Positions 15,083 to 21,789 of a DNA stretch of 21,789 nt are shown here, piece after piece. Origin of the DNA: Treponema sp. (GTDB lineage Bacteria; Spirochaetota; Spirochaetia; Treponematales; Breznakiellaceae); contig JAISEB010000174.1 in the NCBI GenBank assembly GCA_031264395.1, forward strand, positions 1 to 21,789. Reading direction: 5' to 3'. A program made the position numbers and the translations under genes. The notes below the pieces were generated by a model, which saw only the letters and a program-made list of their open reading frames with translations, searched no databases and had not been told where the DNA came from. The stretch's first letter is position 1. Every line of letters begins with the position of its first letter.

Positions 15083-17227
15083 TTAGCCGCCTCCGTACTG
15101 CAGCCTGTACAGCCGCGCGTAAAGGCCGTTTTTCGCGATCAGTTCCTCGTGCGTTCCTTCCTCGGCAAGACGGCCGGCGCCGAGCACCATGATGCGGTTC
15201 GCGTGCCGTATTGTCGAAAGCCGGTGCGCGATGACGATGGACGTGCGGCCGGCAAGGACCCGGCGCAGGCCCATCTGTATGAGGTGTTCGGTTTCGGTGT
15301 CGACGGAGCTTGTGGCCTCGTCAAGGATCACCACTGCCGGGTTATGGGCAATGACGCGGGCAAAGCTGATGAGCTGCCTCTGGCCCGACGAGATATTCGC
15401 CGCGCCCTCCGAAAGCATTGCGCCGTAGCCGCCGGGAAGGCGGGAAATAAATTCATGGGCGTGCGCCGCCTTTGCCGCGGCGGTGATTTCCTCCGGGGAA
15501 AGGGGAAGCCCCAGGCTTATGTTGTCCGCCACGGAGAGCGAAAAAAGAAACACGTCCTGCAGCACCGGCAGCACGGAACGGCGCAGTTCCGCAAGGGGTA
15601 TGTCGCGGATTGGCACGCCGTCTATCCGTACCGTTCCCGAATCAATGTCCCACAGCCGCGCAAGCACGCTGGTTACGGTGGTCTTTCCCGCGCCCGTGTA
15701 ACCTACAATAGCGGCCGTTTCCCCGGGGTTTACCGTGAAACTTAAACCCTTGAGCACTTCTTCCCCTTCTTTGTAGGAAAAACGCACGTTGTCAAATTCG
15801 ATGCGGCCCTTTACCCTTCCCTCAATTCCGCGCCCGCCCGTATCGGGAATCCTTTCCTCGGTGTCAAGGAATTTAAACACCCGCTCCCCCCCGGCCATGG
15901 CGGATTGAAGCAGGGTGTATTTTTCGGCTATGTCCGTTACCGGCGCGTAGAACATCTGTACCAGAGTAATAAAGGCGATAAGTACCCCCAGGGAAAGTGA
16001 CAGGGAAAGCACCATGTTCCCCCCGACGACAATAACCGCCGCCGAGGTGACCGTGGAAAACCATTCGACAACGGGCCTGAAAACGGCAAAGACGTACATT
16101 TCCCCAAGGTTGGCGTCAAGAAGCTCCCCGTTCCGTTCGGCGAATTCGCGGCGGCTCTTTTTTTCCCCCAGAAAAAGCTGCACCACCTGCATCCCCGCGA
16201 GCCGCTCGGCAAGGTAGGCGTACACCCGCGACGAGGCGGCGCGCTGCCGCCTGAAGGCGTCCCTGGCCTTGACGCGGCTTATCAGGGTGAGGAAAAAGAC
16301 AGGCGGCAGAATGACGGCGACTACAAGGGCAAGGGAGGGAGAAAGGATAAAAAGGGTGACAAGAACGCCCAGCATAATCGAAAGATCCTTGAGGAAAGCC
16401 ACGAGGACGGCGGTAAAGAATTCGTTGATCGTTTCAACGTCGCCTGTCAGGCGGGTCACGATGCGGCCGACGGGGTGGCGCGAAAGAAACGCCGTCGACT
16501 GCGAGATGGTCTTTTTGAACAGGGCCATCCGCAGATCTTTCATGACCTTCTGTCCCATAAGATACGTGGTCCAGGTTTGGGAAAACGTAAACACAAAGAC
16601 CACGGCAAGCACCGCGAGGAACACGAGCGCCGCGTTCAGCACTGTCTTGAGATCCCCGGATCTGACGGCGGCTATTTCGGGAAGGGGAAGCGTATAGAGA
16701 TCGGTCTTCCTTACCGCCGCGGCGTTTTCCCCCAGTAGAAAAAGCCCCGCGCGGCTTTCGGCGACGGCGCGCGCCTTTGCCCCCGCCCCGTCTTCAAGGG
16801 GAAAGGCGTACCAGTCCCCGTCCCGTATAATCGAACGTCCGGCAAGCTCATTTTCGGCGTCCGCGGTAAGGCGCGGGCCTTTGCCGGCCGGGATAAAGTA
16901 CAGCCCCCCCGCCTCAAGAACGGGAAACCGAGGGGACCCGAAAAGTTCCGCCGCGGCGCGGGCCGCCTCTCCGTCCAGACGCGGCTTTTGCCTTTCGTAC
17001 TCTTCCCTGTCAAGGCAGATAAATTTCGCCAGTATCGCGTCGTCGATGATACGCTGTTCCAGAACGGGAAGGTACAGTTCCCCCGCCGTGGTTATAAAAA
17101 GCGCGGCGACAGTCGCGGCGGCAAGGCCCCGGTAGGGTTTAAGCCAGGAGAGGATGCGCATGACAAGGCGGCCGTCATATTCTTTTGTTATCTCTTCGCC
17201 GGTGTCGGCCTCAAAGAAGTCAGCCAT
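15083..17227 (-). CDS. ABC exporter half-transporter, catalytic subunit with extracytoplasmic insertion (YheH/BmrD-like)
   Basis: This 714-residue fusion of membrane domain and ATPase is a type IV (ABCB-like) exporter half. TM1 lies at about 35-55. A soluble insertion of about 125 residues (about 65-190) follows before TM2 (about 196-216), where most exporters have a short loop. The other four membrane segments lie between 275 and 425. The ATPase has Walker A GYTGAGKTT (509-517), Q-loop Gln557, signature ISSGQ (612-616), Walker B VVILDE with catalytic Glu637, and H-loop His668. The start at 17227 has GGAGG upstream and overlaps the partner stop by 8 nt; a longer frame adds 88 non-family residues. 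Together with the upstream gene it forms a YheI/YheH-type heterodimer. The substrate is unknown; drugs or lipids are typical for the family. Confidence 0.9.
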   Translation of the reverse strand: MADFFEADTGEEITKEYDGRLVMRILSWLKPYRGLAAATVAALFITTAGELYLPVLEQRIIDDAILAKFICLDREEYERQKPRLDGEAARAAAELFGSPRFPVLEAGGLYFIPAGKGPRLTADAENELAGRSIIRDGDWYAFPLEDGAGAKARAVAESRAGLFLLGENAAAVRKTDLYTLPLPEIAAVRSGDLKTVLNAALVFLAVLAVVFVFTFSQTWTTYLMGQKVMKDLRMALFKKTISQSTAFLSRHPVGRIVTRLTGDVETINEFFTAVLVAFLKDLSIMLGVLVTLFILSPSLALVVAVILPPVFFLTLISRVKARDAFRRQRAASSRVYAYLAERLAGMQVVQLFLGEKKSRREFAERNGELLDANLGEMYVFAVFRPVVEWFSTVTSAAVIVVGGNMVLSLSLSLGVLIAFITLVQMFYAPVTDIAEKYTLLQSAMAGGERVFKFLDTEERIPDTGGRGIEGRVKGRIEFDNVRFSYKEGEEVLKGLSFTVNPGETAAIVGYTGAGKTTVTSVLARLWDIDSGTVRIDGVPIRDIPLAELRRSVLPVLQDVFLFSLSVADNISLGLPLSPEEITAAAKAAHAHEFISRLPGGYGAMLSEGAANISSGQRQLISFARVIAHNPAVVILDEATSSVDTETEHLIQMGLRRVLAGRTSIVIAHRLSTIRHANRIMVLGAGRLAEEGTHEELIAKNGLYARLYRLQYGGG

Positions 17228-19010
17228 CCTGCCCCTCCAGCTGTTGCAGGGCCGCCATACGGGCGTAATAACCGCCCCGCGCGGCCAGTTCCTGGGGACT
17301 TCCCAGTTCGGCAAGGCGGCCTTCTTCCAGAACCGCCACGACGCCGGTGTGGCGAAGGCTTGACACCCTGTGCGATATGATGATCGTGGTCTTTCCCTTC
17401 CGCCCGGCGAGGAGCCGCGACAGAACGCGCTTTTCCGTGTCGGCGTCAACGGCGGAAAGGGAATCGTCAAGAACAAGGATCTCCCTGTCAAGGATCACCG
17501 CCCTGGATATGGCGACCCGCTGTTTCTGCCCTCCCGAAAGGGTCAGCCCGCGTTCCCCGACAAGGGTATCCCAGCCGCCGTTAAAATTCGAAAGATCCCG
17601 TTCAAGGGCGGAAATGTCCGCCGCCTTTAGAAGCTCTTCTTCCCCGGGATTTTCAAGGCCGTAGCCTATGTTGTTTTTTATGGAATCCGAAAAAAGATAA
17701 CTGTCCTGGGGCGTTACGGCAAAGAGGCTCCGCAGATGCCCCAGGTCCCAGTCACGGACATCAACGCCGAAAATTTTCACCGCGCCCCGAGGAGGATCTA
17801 CCATCCTTACAAGGGATTTAATCAGCGTCGATTTTCCCGATCCGGTTCTGCCAAGGATGCCGAGCCATGTCCCGCGGGGAACCGCAAGGCTGATTCCGGA
17901 AAGCGCGTTTCCCTTTCCCTCGTAGGCAAAAGAAAGATCGCGTATCTCTATGGCGGGCGCCGTTCCCGAAGAGGATCGCGCCGCGCGCGCGGCGTCTTCA
18001 CGGACGGGCGCGCCGGGCGAACGTATCGAAGGGACGGTCCGCATCACCTCGTTTACCCGGCGCAGCCCCACCGCGCCCCGCTGTATCATGTTCACCATGA
18101 ACCCCGCCCCCATGAGGGGCCATATCAGCATTTGAAGGTAGCGGAACAGGGCCACAAGGGCGCCGGGGCTCAGGGAACCTTCGATGACCCTTCTGCCGCC
18201 GGCAAGAAACAGGATCACCGAAGTAAGGCCGGAAAGGAAACTTACCAGGGGAAAGAAAAAGCCCTCCAGTTTCGCGAGTTCCATGTTGGCTTCCCGGTAA
18301 TCATCATTCGTTGCGGCGAATTTTTTTACGAACCACCCTTCCTTTACAAAGGATTTTACCACCCGCATGCCGGCAAAAGTTTCCTGCACCGTGTCGCTCA
18401 TGCGGGAATAAGATTCCTGGGCGCGGAGAAAACGGTCCGTTACCGCGCGGCCAAAAATGAGGATAAGAAGGGTAACGACAGGAAGCGGCAGAACGGCGAA
18501 AAAGGCGGAACGGGCGTCCTGAATGAATATGATAACAAGAATCGAAGTCGCCATGAAAATAAAATCAATAAACGCCACAAGGCCCATGCCTATGGACATT
18601 CTTACCGCCCCAAGATCGCTTATGGAGCGGGCCATAAGATCCCCTATTTTGTTTTTCTGGTAAAAATCGTAGGACAGGGTAAGGAGATGGGCAAAAAGCC
18701 GTTCCCGCATTTCGGTCTCTATGCGCTGTGATGATCCGTGTATGAAGTAGCGCCAGAAAAACCTGCCCAGTGAAATTACCGCCGTAACGGCGATCATCAA
18801 AAACGCGATAAAAAGAAGGCTTCGCGGCTTGAAAGATCCCATGGTAATAAGATCAACGGCCCGCCCTATTAACTGGGGAATGACAATCTGCGCGGCGTCT
18901 ATCGTAACAAGACAGAAAAGCCCGGCCGCGTAGCGCCAGCGGTAGCGGAAAAGATAGGGAAGAAGGCTCCTGTATTCACCAAGTGAACCTTCTTTTCCGG
19001 ACGAAAGCAT
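17220..19010 (-). CDS. ABC exporter half-transporter with degenerate ATP site (YheI/BmrC-like)
   Basis: This 596-residue half-transporter has a six-segment membrane domain (about 25-320) and a C-terminal ATPase. It shows Walker A GRTGSGKST (387-395), Q-loop Gln435, canonical LSGGQ (491-495), Walker B ILVLDD (511-516) and H-loop His547. The residue after Walker B is Asp516 instead of the catalytic Glu. That is the hallmark of the non-catalytic half in heterodimeric exporters such as BmrC, TM287 or MdlA. Its partner, the next gene, has the Glu but a non-canonical signature, so the asymmetry is complementary. A linker at about 330-352 is Ala/Ser/Arg-rich. The ATG is 1 nt after the preceding gene's stop, with AAGG upstream. 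Confidence 0.92.
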   Translation of the reverse strand: MLSSGKEGSLGEYRSLLPYLFRYRWRYAAGLFCLVTIDAAQIVIPQLIGRAVDLITMGSFKPRSLLFIAFLMIAVTAVISLGRFFWRYFIHGSSQRIETEMRERLFAHLLTLSYDFYQKNKIGDLMARSISDLGAVRMSIGMGLVAFIDFIFMATSILVIIFIQDARSAFFAVLPLPVVTLLILIFGRAVTDRFLRAQESYSRMSDTVQETFAGMRVVKSFVKEGWFVKKFAATNDDYREANMELAKLEGFFFPLVSFLSGLTSVILFLAGGRRVIEGSLSPGALVALFRYLQMLIWPLMGAGFMVNMIQRGAVGLRRVNEVMRTVPSIRSPGAPVREDAARAARSSSGTAPAIEIRDLSFAYEGKGNALSGISLAVPRGTWLGILGRTGSGKSTLIKSLVRMVDPPRGAVKIFGVDVRDWDLGHLRSLFAVTPQDSYLFSDSIKNNIGYGLENPGEEELLKAADISALERDLSNFNGGWDTLVGERGLTLSGGQKQRVAISRAVILDREILVLDDSLSAVDADTEKRVLSRLLAGRKGKTTIIISHRVSSLRHTGVVAVLEEGRLAELGSPQELAARGGYYARMAALQQLEGQDG

Positions 19011-19011
19011 A

Positions 19012-19827
19012 CTACGCCTTTCTTGCGGACAGATCTTCCTGCTTTTTTTTGTCCGCCTCCAGCTTCACGGACCAGATGTCAATTTTCTTTTTCAGCGTTT
19101 CGGCTTCTTCCCTTTCGCCCAATATAATGTGAATTCTCCGCAGGGCAAGAAGGAAGGTAATACCCATCTTGAAGTCGTCTATCCTGGTGGTGGAAAGCTC
19201 GTATTTTTCACGGTAACGGTCGGCCGCCTGCATAAGGAGTTTTTTCAGCATGCGCAGATGATACACGGTGGGCTCGTAATTGGGAGATCTGGGATCGGTA
19301 TTGGCGACGGCGTTCCTCATGTCCATGATGTTCTTGGTAACCGCGGCGAACCGGCCTTCCAGTTCCACGAAAGACCACTTCCATTTGGTGTTGTCGCCGT
19401 ACGCGTTTTCCAGAAGATCGAGTGTCAGCCCCATTTTCCGTACCAAAAGATAACGCCGCGCGGCGTCCACCGATTCAATGGCGGCGAGTTTTTCCTCATA
19501 ATCCGAAAAGGGCGCGTCTATGAGGTTGCCGACTATCTCTTCAAGGTAGATGACGCTTTTGTACAGGGACTTGCGCCCGTCGTTAAGGGAGTCTTCGTTT
19601 TTTACCTTGAGAACGGCCTGGGAAACTCCCGAAAGGATAATGTAGTTCGAAGTAAGGTTCAGCATTTCGTCCGCCAGGGCAAGCCGCTTGAAGGCCGCCC
19701 CCTGGGGGTCCTGCTTGATGGCGGGAATGAGGCTCTGCTCCCGTTTAAGAATGGCGTCAACCGACACTTTGTAGGTTTTTATCTTTTCGAAATACTGATG
19801 ACGTTCCTCATTGGAAATCTTCGCCAT
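19012..19827 (-). CDS. Uncharacterised helical cytoplasmic protein
   Basis: I do not recognise this family. The 271-residue protein has no signal peptide, no membrane segment and no Cys/His metal motif. It looks almost wholly alpha-helical, with long amphipathic stretches (about 5-50, 75-105, 110-145, 155-180, 195-270) and a charged Lys/Glu tail. A loop at about 185-197 (NTDPRSPNYEPTVYH) is the most distinctive part. The start at 19827 has GGGAGGG about 3 nt before it, and the gene sits 19 nt after recN and 1 nt before the ABC exporter, so it is co-transcribed with both. Base composition resembles the neighbours, and the frame is intact. It may be a lineage-specific conserved protein of treponemes; that is memory and inference, not a match. 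Confidence 0.85.
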   Translation of the reverse strand: MAKISNEERHQYFEKIKTYKVSVDAILKREQSLIPAIKQDPQGAAFKRLALADEMLNLTSNYIILSGVSQAVLKVKNEDSLNDGRKSLYKSVIYLEEIVGNLIDAPFSDYEEKLAAIESVDAARRYLLVRKMGLTLDLLENAYGDNTKWKWSFVELEGRFAAVTKNIMDMRNAVANTDPRSPNYEPTVYHLRMLKKLLMQAADRYREKYELSTTRIDDFKMGITFLLALRRIHIILGEREEAETLKKKIDIWSVKLEADKKKQEDLSARKA

Positions 19828-19846
19828 GTGCCCTCCCGAGGCCCCG

Positions 19847-21658
19847 TTAGCCGTTTACGCGCGGCGCCTTGCCGTATCTTAAAATTAAATCGTCGGCATG
19901 GGCAAGAGCCGCCTTGCCGGAATCCCCGGCAAGCATGCGGGCTATTTCCCGGCGCCTTTCCCCGGCGTCAAGGACGCTTACCACCGTACTGGTCCTGCCG
20001 CCCGAGGTCTTCTTCTCCACTTTAATGTGATTGCCGGCGCGGACGGCTATGCTTGCCAGGTGGGTAACGCAGAATATCTGTTTGCGGGCGCCTATGCGGG
20101 CAAGATATTCCCCCACCTCAAGGGCCACTTCCCCCCCTATTCCCGTGTCTATTTCGTCAAAAACCAGCGTTTCCGCCGCTCCCCCGCCCGCCTGTACCGC
20201 GCCCGGCGCCTGGGCGGAATCGGATTCTGAAAATACGGTCTTTATGGCGAGCATTACCCGCGAAAGTTCCCCGCCCGACGCTATACGGGCAAGATCCCTG
20301 AGGGGTTCGCCGGTATTGGCGGAAATGAGGAATTCCACGTCTTCGGCCCCCCAGGGACCGCAGAGGAGGCTGCCCGTTTTTTCCGCCGGAGAAGCCTTTT
20401 CGCCGTCCCTGGTCCCGTCCGGAGCCCTGGCCCTTGGGATCACCGCGGCCTCAAAACGGGCGCGGGGCATTCCAAGGCGGACCAGTATCTCCGTAATGCG
20501 TTTTCCCAGGTTTCCCGACGCGGCCCTTCTTTTGGCCCCCAGAGAGGCCGCGCGGCGGATCAGGTCTTTTTCAAGGGCGCTTATTTCGGCCCTGAGCCTG
20601 TCCCGGTTTTCCCCGGCCCCCGAAAGCGCCTCTATTTCCGCCCCGGCGCGGACCCTGTAGGCCAGAATCGCCTCTTCGGCGCTTCCCCCTTCTCCGGCCG
20701 CCCCTTCCCCGTACTTCTTTTTCAGCCTGAAAAGCAGGGCAAGGCGCTCTTCAACTTCTTCAAGGCGGCCCGGATCGAAGGCAAGGCCGTCGCGGTAGGA
20801 ACGGAATTCGGCCGAAACATCCTCCGCCTCGTAGTACAGGTCCTCCAGCCTTTTCTGCAGAACAGCAAGCCCGCCGTCAATGGCGGCGGCGGCGTCAAGC
20901 CCCGTCTTCGCGCGCCTCGCGAGGCTTAACACCGAAAACTCCCCGTCAAACAGGGCGTCCGCGGCGTGCTGCGCCTGCGAGGCGAGTTTTTCAAAGTCGG
21001 CAAGACGCCGCGATTCGGCTTCCAGTTCCCGGCTTTCACCCGCCCTGAGAGAGGCGGCGTCTATTTCCCGCACGGCGTAAGAGAGGAGTTCAAGGCGGTT
21101 TTCCCTGTCGCGCTCCGAGCTCAGGGAAAGTTCCAGGGTCTTTTTTTTGTCGGCAAGTTCCGTAAAAACCCGGTTGAAGGCGGCCGTTTCATCCTCAAGA
21201 CCCGCGAAGCGGTCCAGATAGCGGCGGTGGCTTTCCTTGCGGAGAAGCGATTCATGGTTATGCTGGCCGTGAATGTCGAAAAGAAGGCCCATGAATTCTT
21301 CCAGATCGCCCCGTGTAACCGGTATGTTCTGTATGTATATAGATCCGCGCCCGGAAGACTTAAGGCTCCGCCTGACGACAATCGTCCCGTCCTCGGGCGC
21401 TATTTCCCTTTCGGAAAGCCACGCGAGGGCGTCGCGTGAATCGTCCTGTATCGATATGACGGCCGAGACATTCGCCTCTTCCGCGCCTGTCCTTATCACG
21501 TCGGCGTCCGCCTTTGAACCCAGAAGAAAACTTAAAGAGCCTACAATGATCGATTTTCCCGCCCCTGTTTCACCTGTAAGCACGTTGAAGCCGCCGCCGA
21601 AGAGAAGGCTGATTTTTTCGATAAGGGCGTAGTTCCGTATGTCCAGTTCATCAATCAT
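19847..21658 (-). CDS. recN: DNA repair protein RecN
   Basis: RecN is an SMC-like ATPase that acts early in double-strand-break repair with RecA. The 603-residue protein has an N-terminal half-ATPase with Walker A GETGAGKS (29-36) and HGQHNHE near residue 130. Long coiled-coil arms follow, interrupted by a hinge-like region (about 160-420). The C-terminal half-ATPase has signature IASGGELSRV (from about 459), Walker B TLVFDEIDTGIGG (about 497-509) and VTH (about 534-536). A short Gly/Ala-rich insertion (SDSAQAPGAVQAGGGAAE) lies between signature and Walker B. The start MIDELDIRNYALIEK at 21658 is the family N-terminus, has GGGAGGG 5 nt upstream and overlaps the previous stop by 8 nt; an upstream ATG would add 36 unrelated residues. 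Confidence 0.97.
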   Translation of the reverse strand: MIDELDIRNYALIEKISLLFGGGFNVLTGETGAGKSIIVGSLSFLLGSKADADVIRTGAEEANVSAVISIQDDSRDALAWLSEREIAPEDGTIVVRRSLKSSGRGSIYIQNIPVTRGDLEEFMGLLFDIHGQHNHESLLRKESHRRYLDRFAGLEDETAAFNRVFTELADKKKTLELSLSSERDRENRLELLSYAVREIDAASLRAGESRELEAESRRLADFEKLASQAQHAADALFDGEFSVLSLARRAKTGLDAAAAIDGGLAVLQKRLEDLYYEAEDVSAEFRSYRDGLAFDPGRLEEVEERLALLFRLKKKYGEGAAGEGGSAEEAILAYRVRAGAEIEALSGAGENRDRLRAEISALEKDLIRRAASLGAKRRAASGNLGKRITEILVRLGMPRARFEAAVIPRARAPDGTRDGEKASPAEKTGSLLCGPWGAEDVEFLISANTGEPLRDLARIASGGELSRVMLAIKTVFSESDSAQAPGAVQAGGGAAETLVFDEIDTGIGGEVALEVGEYLARIGARKQIFCVTHLASIAVRAGNHIKVEKKTSGGRTSTVVSVLDAGERRREIARMLAGDSGKAALAHADDLILRYGKAPRVNG

Positions 21659-21789
21659 GAACGCCCTCCCCCGCGGCGTCCACGGAATCCGGGCGGGCCG
21701 GGACGGCCGGCCACGACAGCTTGTTCCGCAGGGCCCCGTAAAAAGCCTTCCGGTCCGATCCGACAAGCAGCGCCTTGAAAGACGCCGCC
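21651..21789 (-). CDS. nadK: C-terminal end of probable NAD kinase (partial)
   Basis: Only the last 45 residues are inside the window. The segment FKALLVGSDRKAFYGALRNKLSW resembles the C-terminal end of NAD kinases, where a short strand, an F(Y/F)..LR.KL.W helix and the stop come together. It is followed here by a Pro/Ala/Gly-rich tail of about 20 residues. The frame runs into recN, with the stop 8 nt inside the recN start region. NAD kinase just before recN is a common pairing in bacteria. The call rests on one helix and on context, so it is moderate. Confidence 0.6.
   Translation of the reverse strand, partial: AASFKALLVGSDRKAFYGALRNKLSWPAVPARPDSVDAAGEGVHD

Noticed and set aside
14510..15745. 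Plus-strand open frame of 411 codons opposite trkH and the ABC gene
   Set aside because: It crosses two real genes on the other strand and has a composition typical of antisense shadows.
17228..17491. 88-residue N-terminal extension of the YheH-like ABC subunit
   Set aside because: These residues are an out-of-frame reading of the partner gene. The start at 17227 has a strong GGAGG site and the family N-terminus.

Overview
The window is a chromosomal segment in which every recognisable gene reads on the minus strand, so transcription runs from high to low coordinates. The DNA is GC-rich, intergenic gaps are very short, and many junctions overlap (ATGA or 8-14 nt). I see no mobile elements, tRNA or rRNA genes, or CRISPR. 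A nusA-infB-rbfA-truB-rpsO-pnp-lptF/G-tgt series resembles, from memory, the order in spirochaetes such as Borrelia and Treponema. With the gene types present, this suggests a GC-rich spirochaete, probably treponeme-related. That placement is inference; no phylogeny was run.

In transcription order, the first block (21789 to 13603) holds the 3' end of a probable NAD kinase gene, recN, an unrecognised helical protein, two half-size ABC exporter genes that look like a YheI/YheH (BmrC/BmrD)-type heterodimer, and a TrkH-type K+ transporter. The only sizeable gap (13455-13602, 148 bp) follows. It contains a good sigma70-like promoter and, downstream of it, a GC hairpin with a T run. That hairpin may end the first block, attenuate the second, or both.

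The second block (13454 to 386) is a long translation and RNA-metabolism operon: rimP, nusA, infB, rbfA, truB, ribF, rpsO and pnp, then dut, lptF, lptG and tgt. The beginning of an exported, possibly HEAT-repeat, protein runs off the left edge. The products cover 30S maturation (RimP, RbfA), elongation and antitermination (NusA), initiation (IF2), tRNA modification (TruB, Tgt), a small-subunit protein (S15) and RNA decay (PNPase). Flavin and nucleotide-pool enzymes and a lipid-export permease pair are also included.

Most of this is core genome. The points that deserve attention are the hairpin between the promoter and rimP, a C-terminal zinc ribbon on NusA, a RibF that appears to lack its riboflavin kinase domain, an Arg/Gly-rich tail on PNPase, a large extracytoplasmic insertion in one ABC half-transporter, and the unidentified gene between recN and the exporter. 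I did not find a convincing wholly new multi-gene system.
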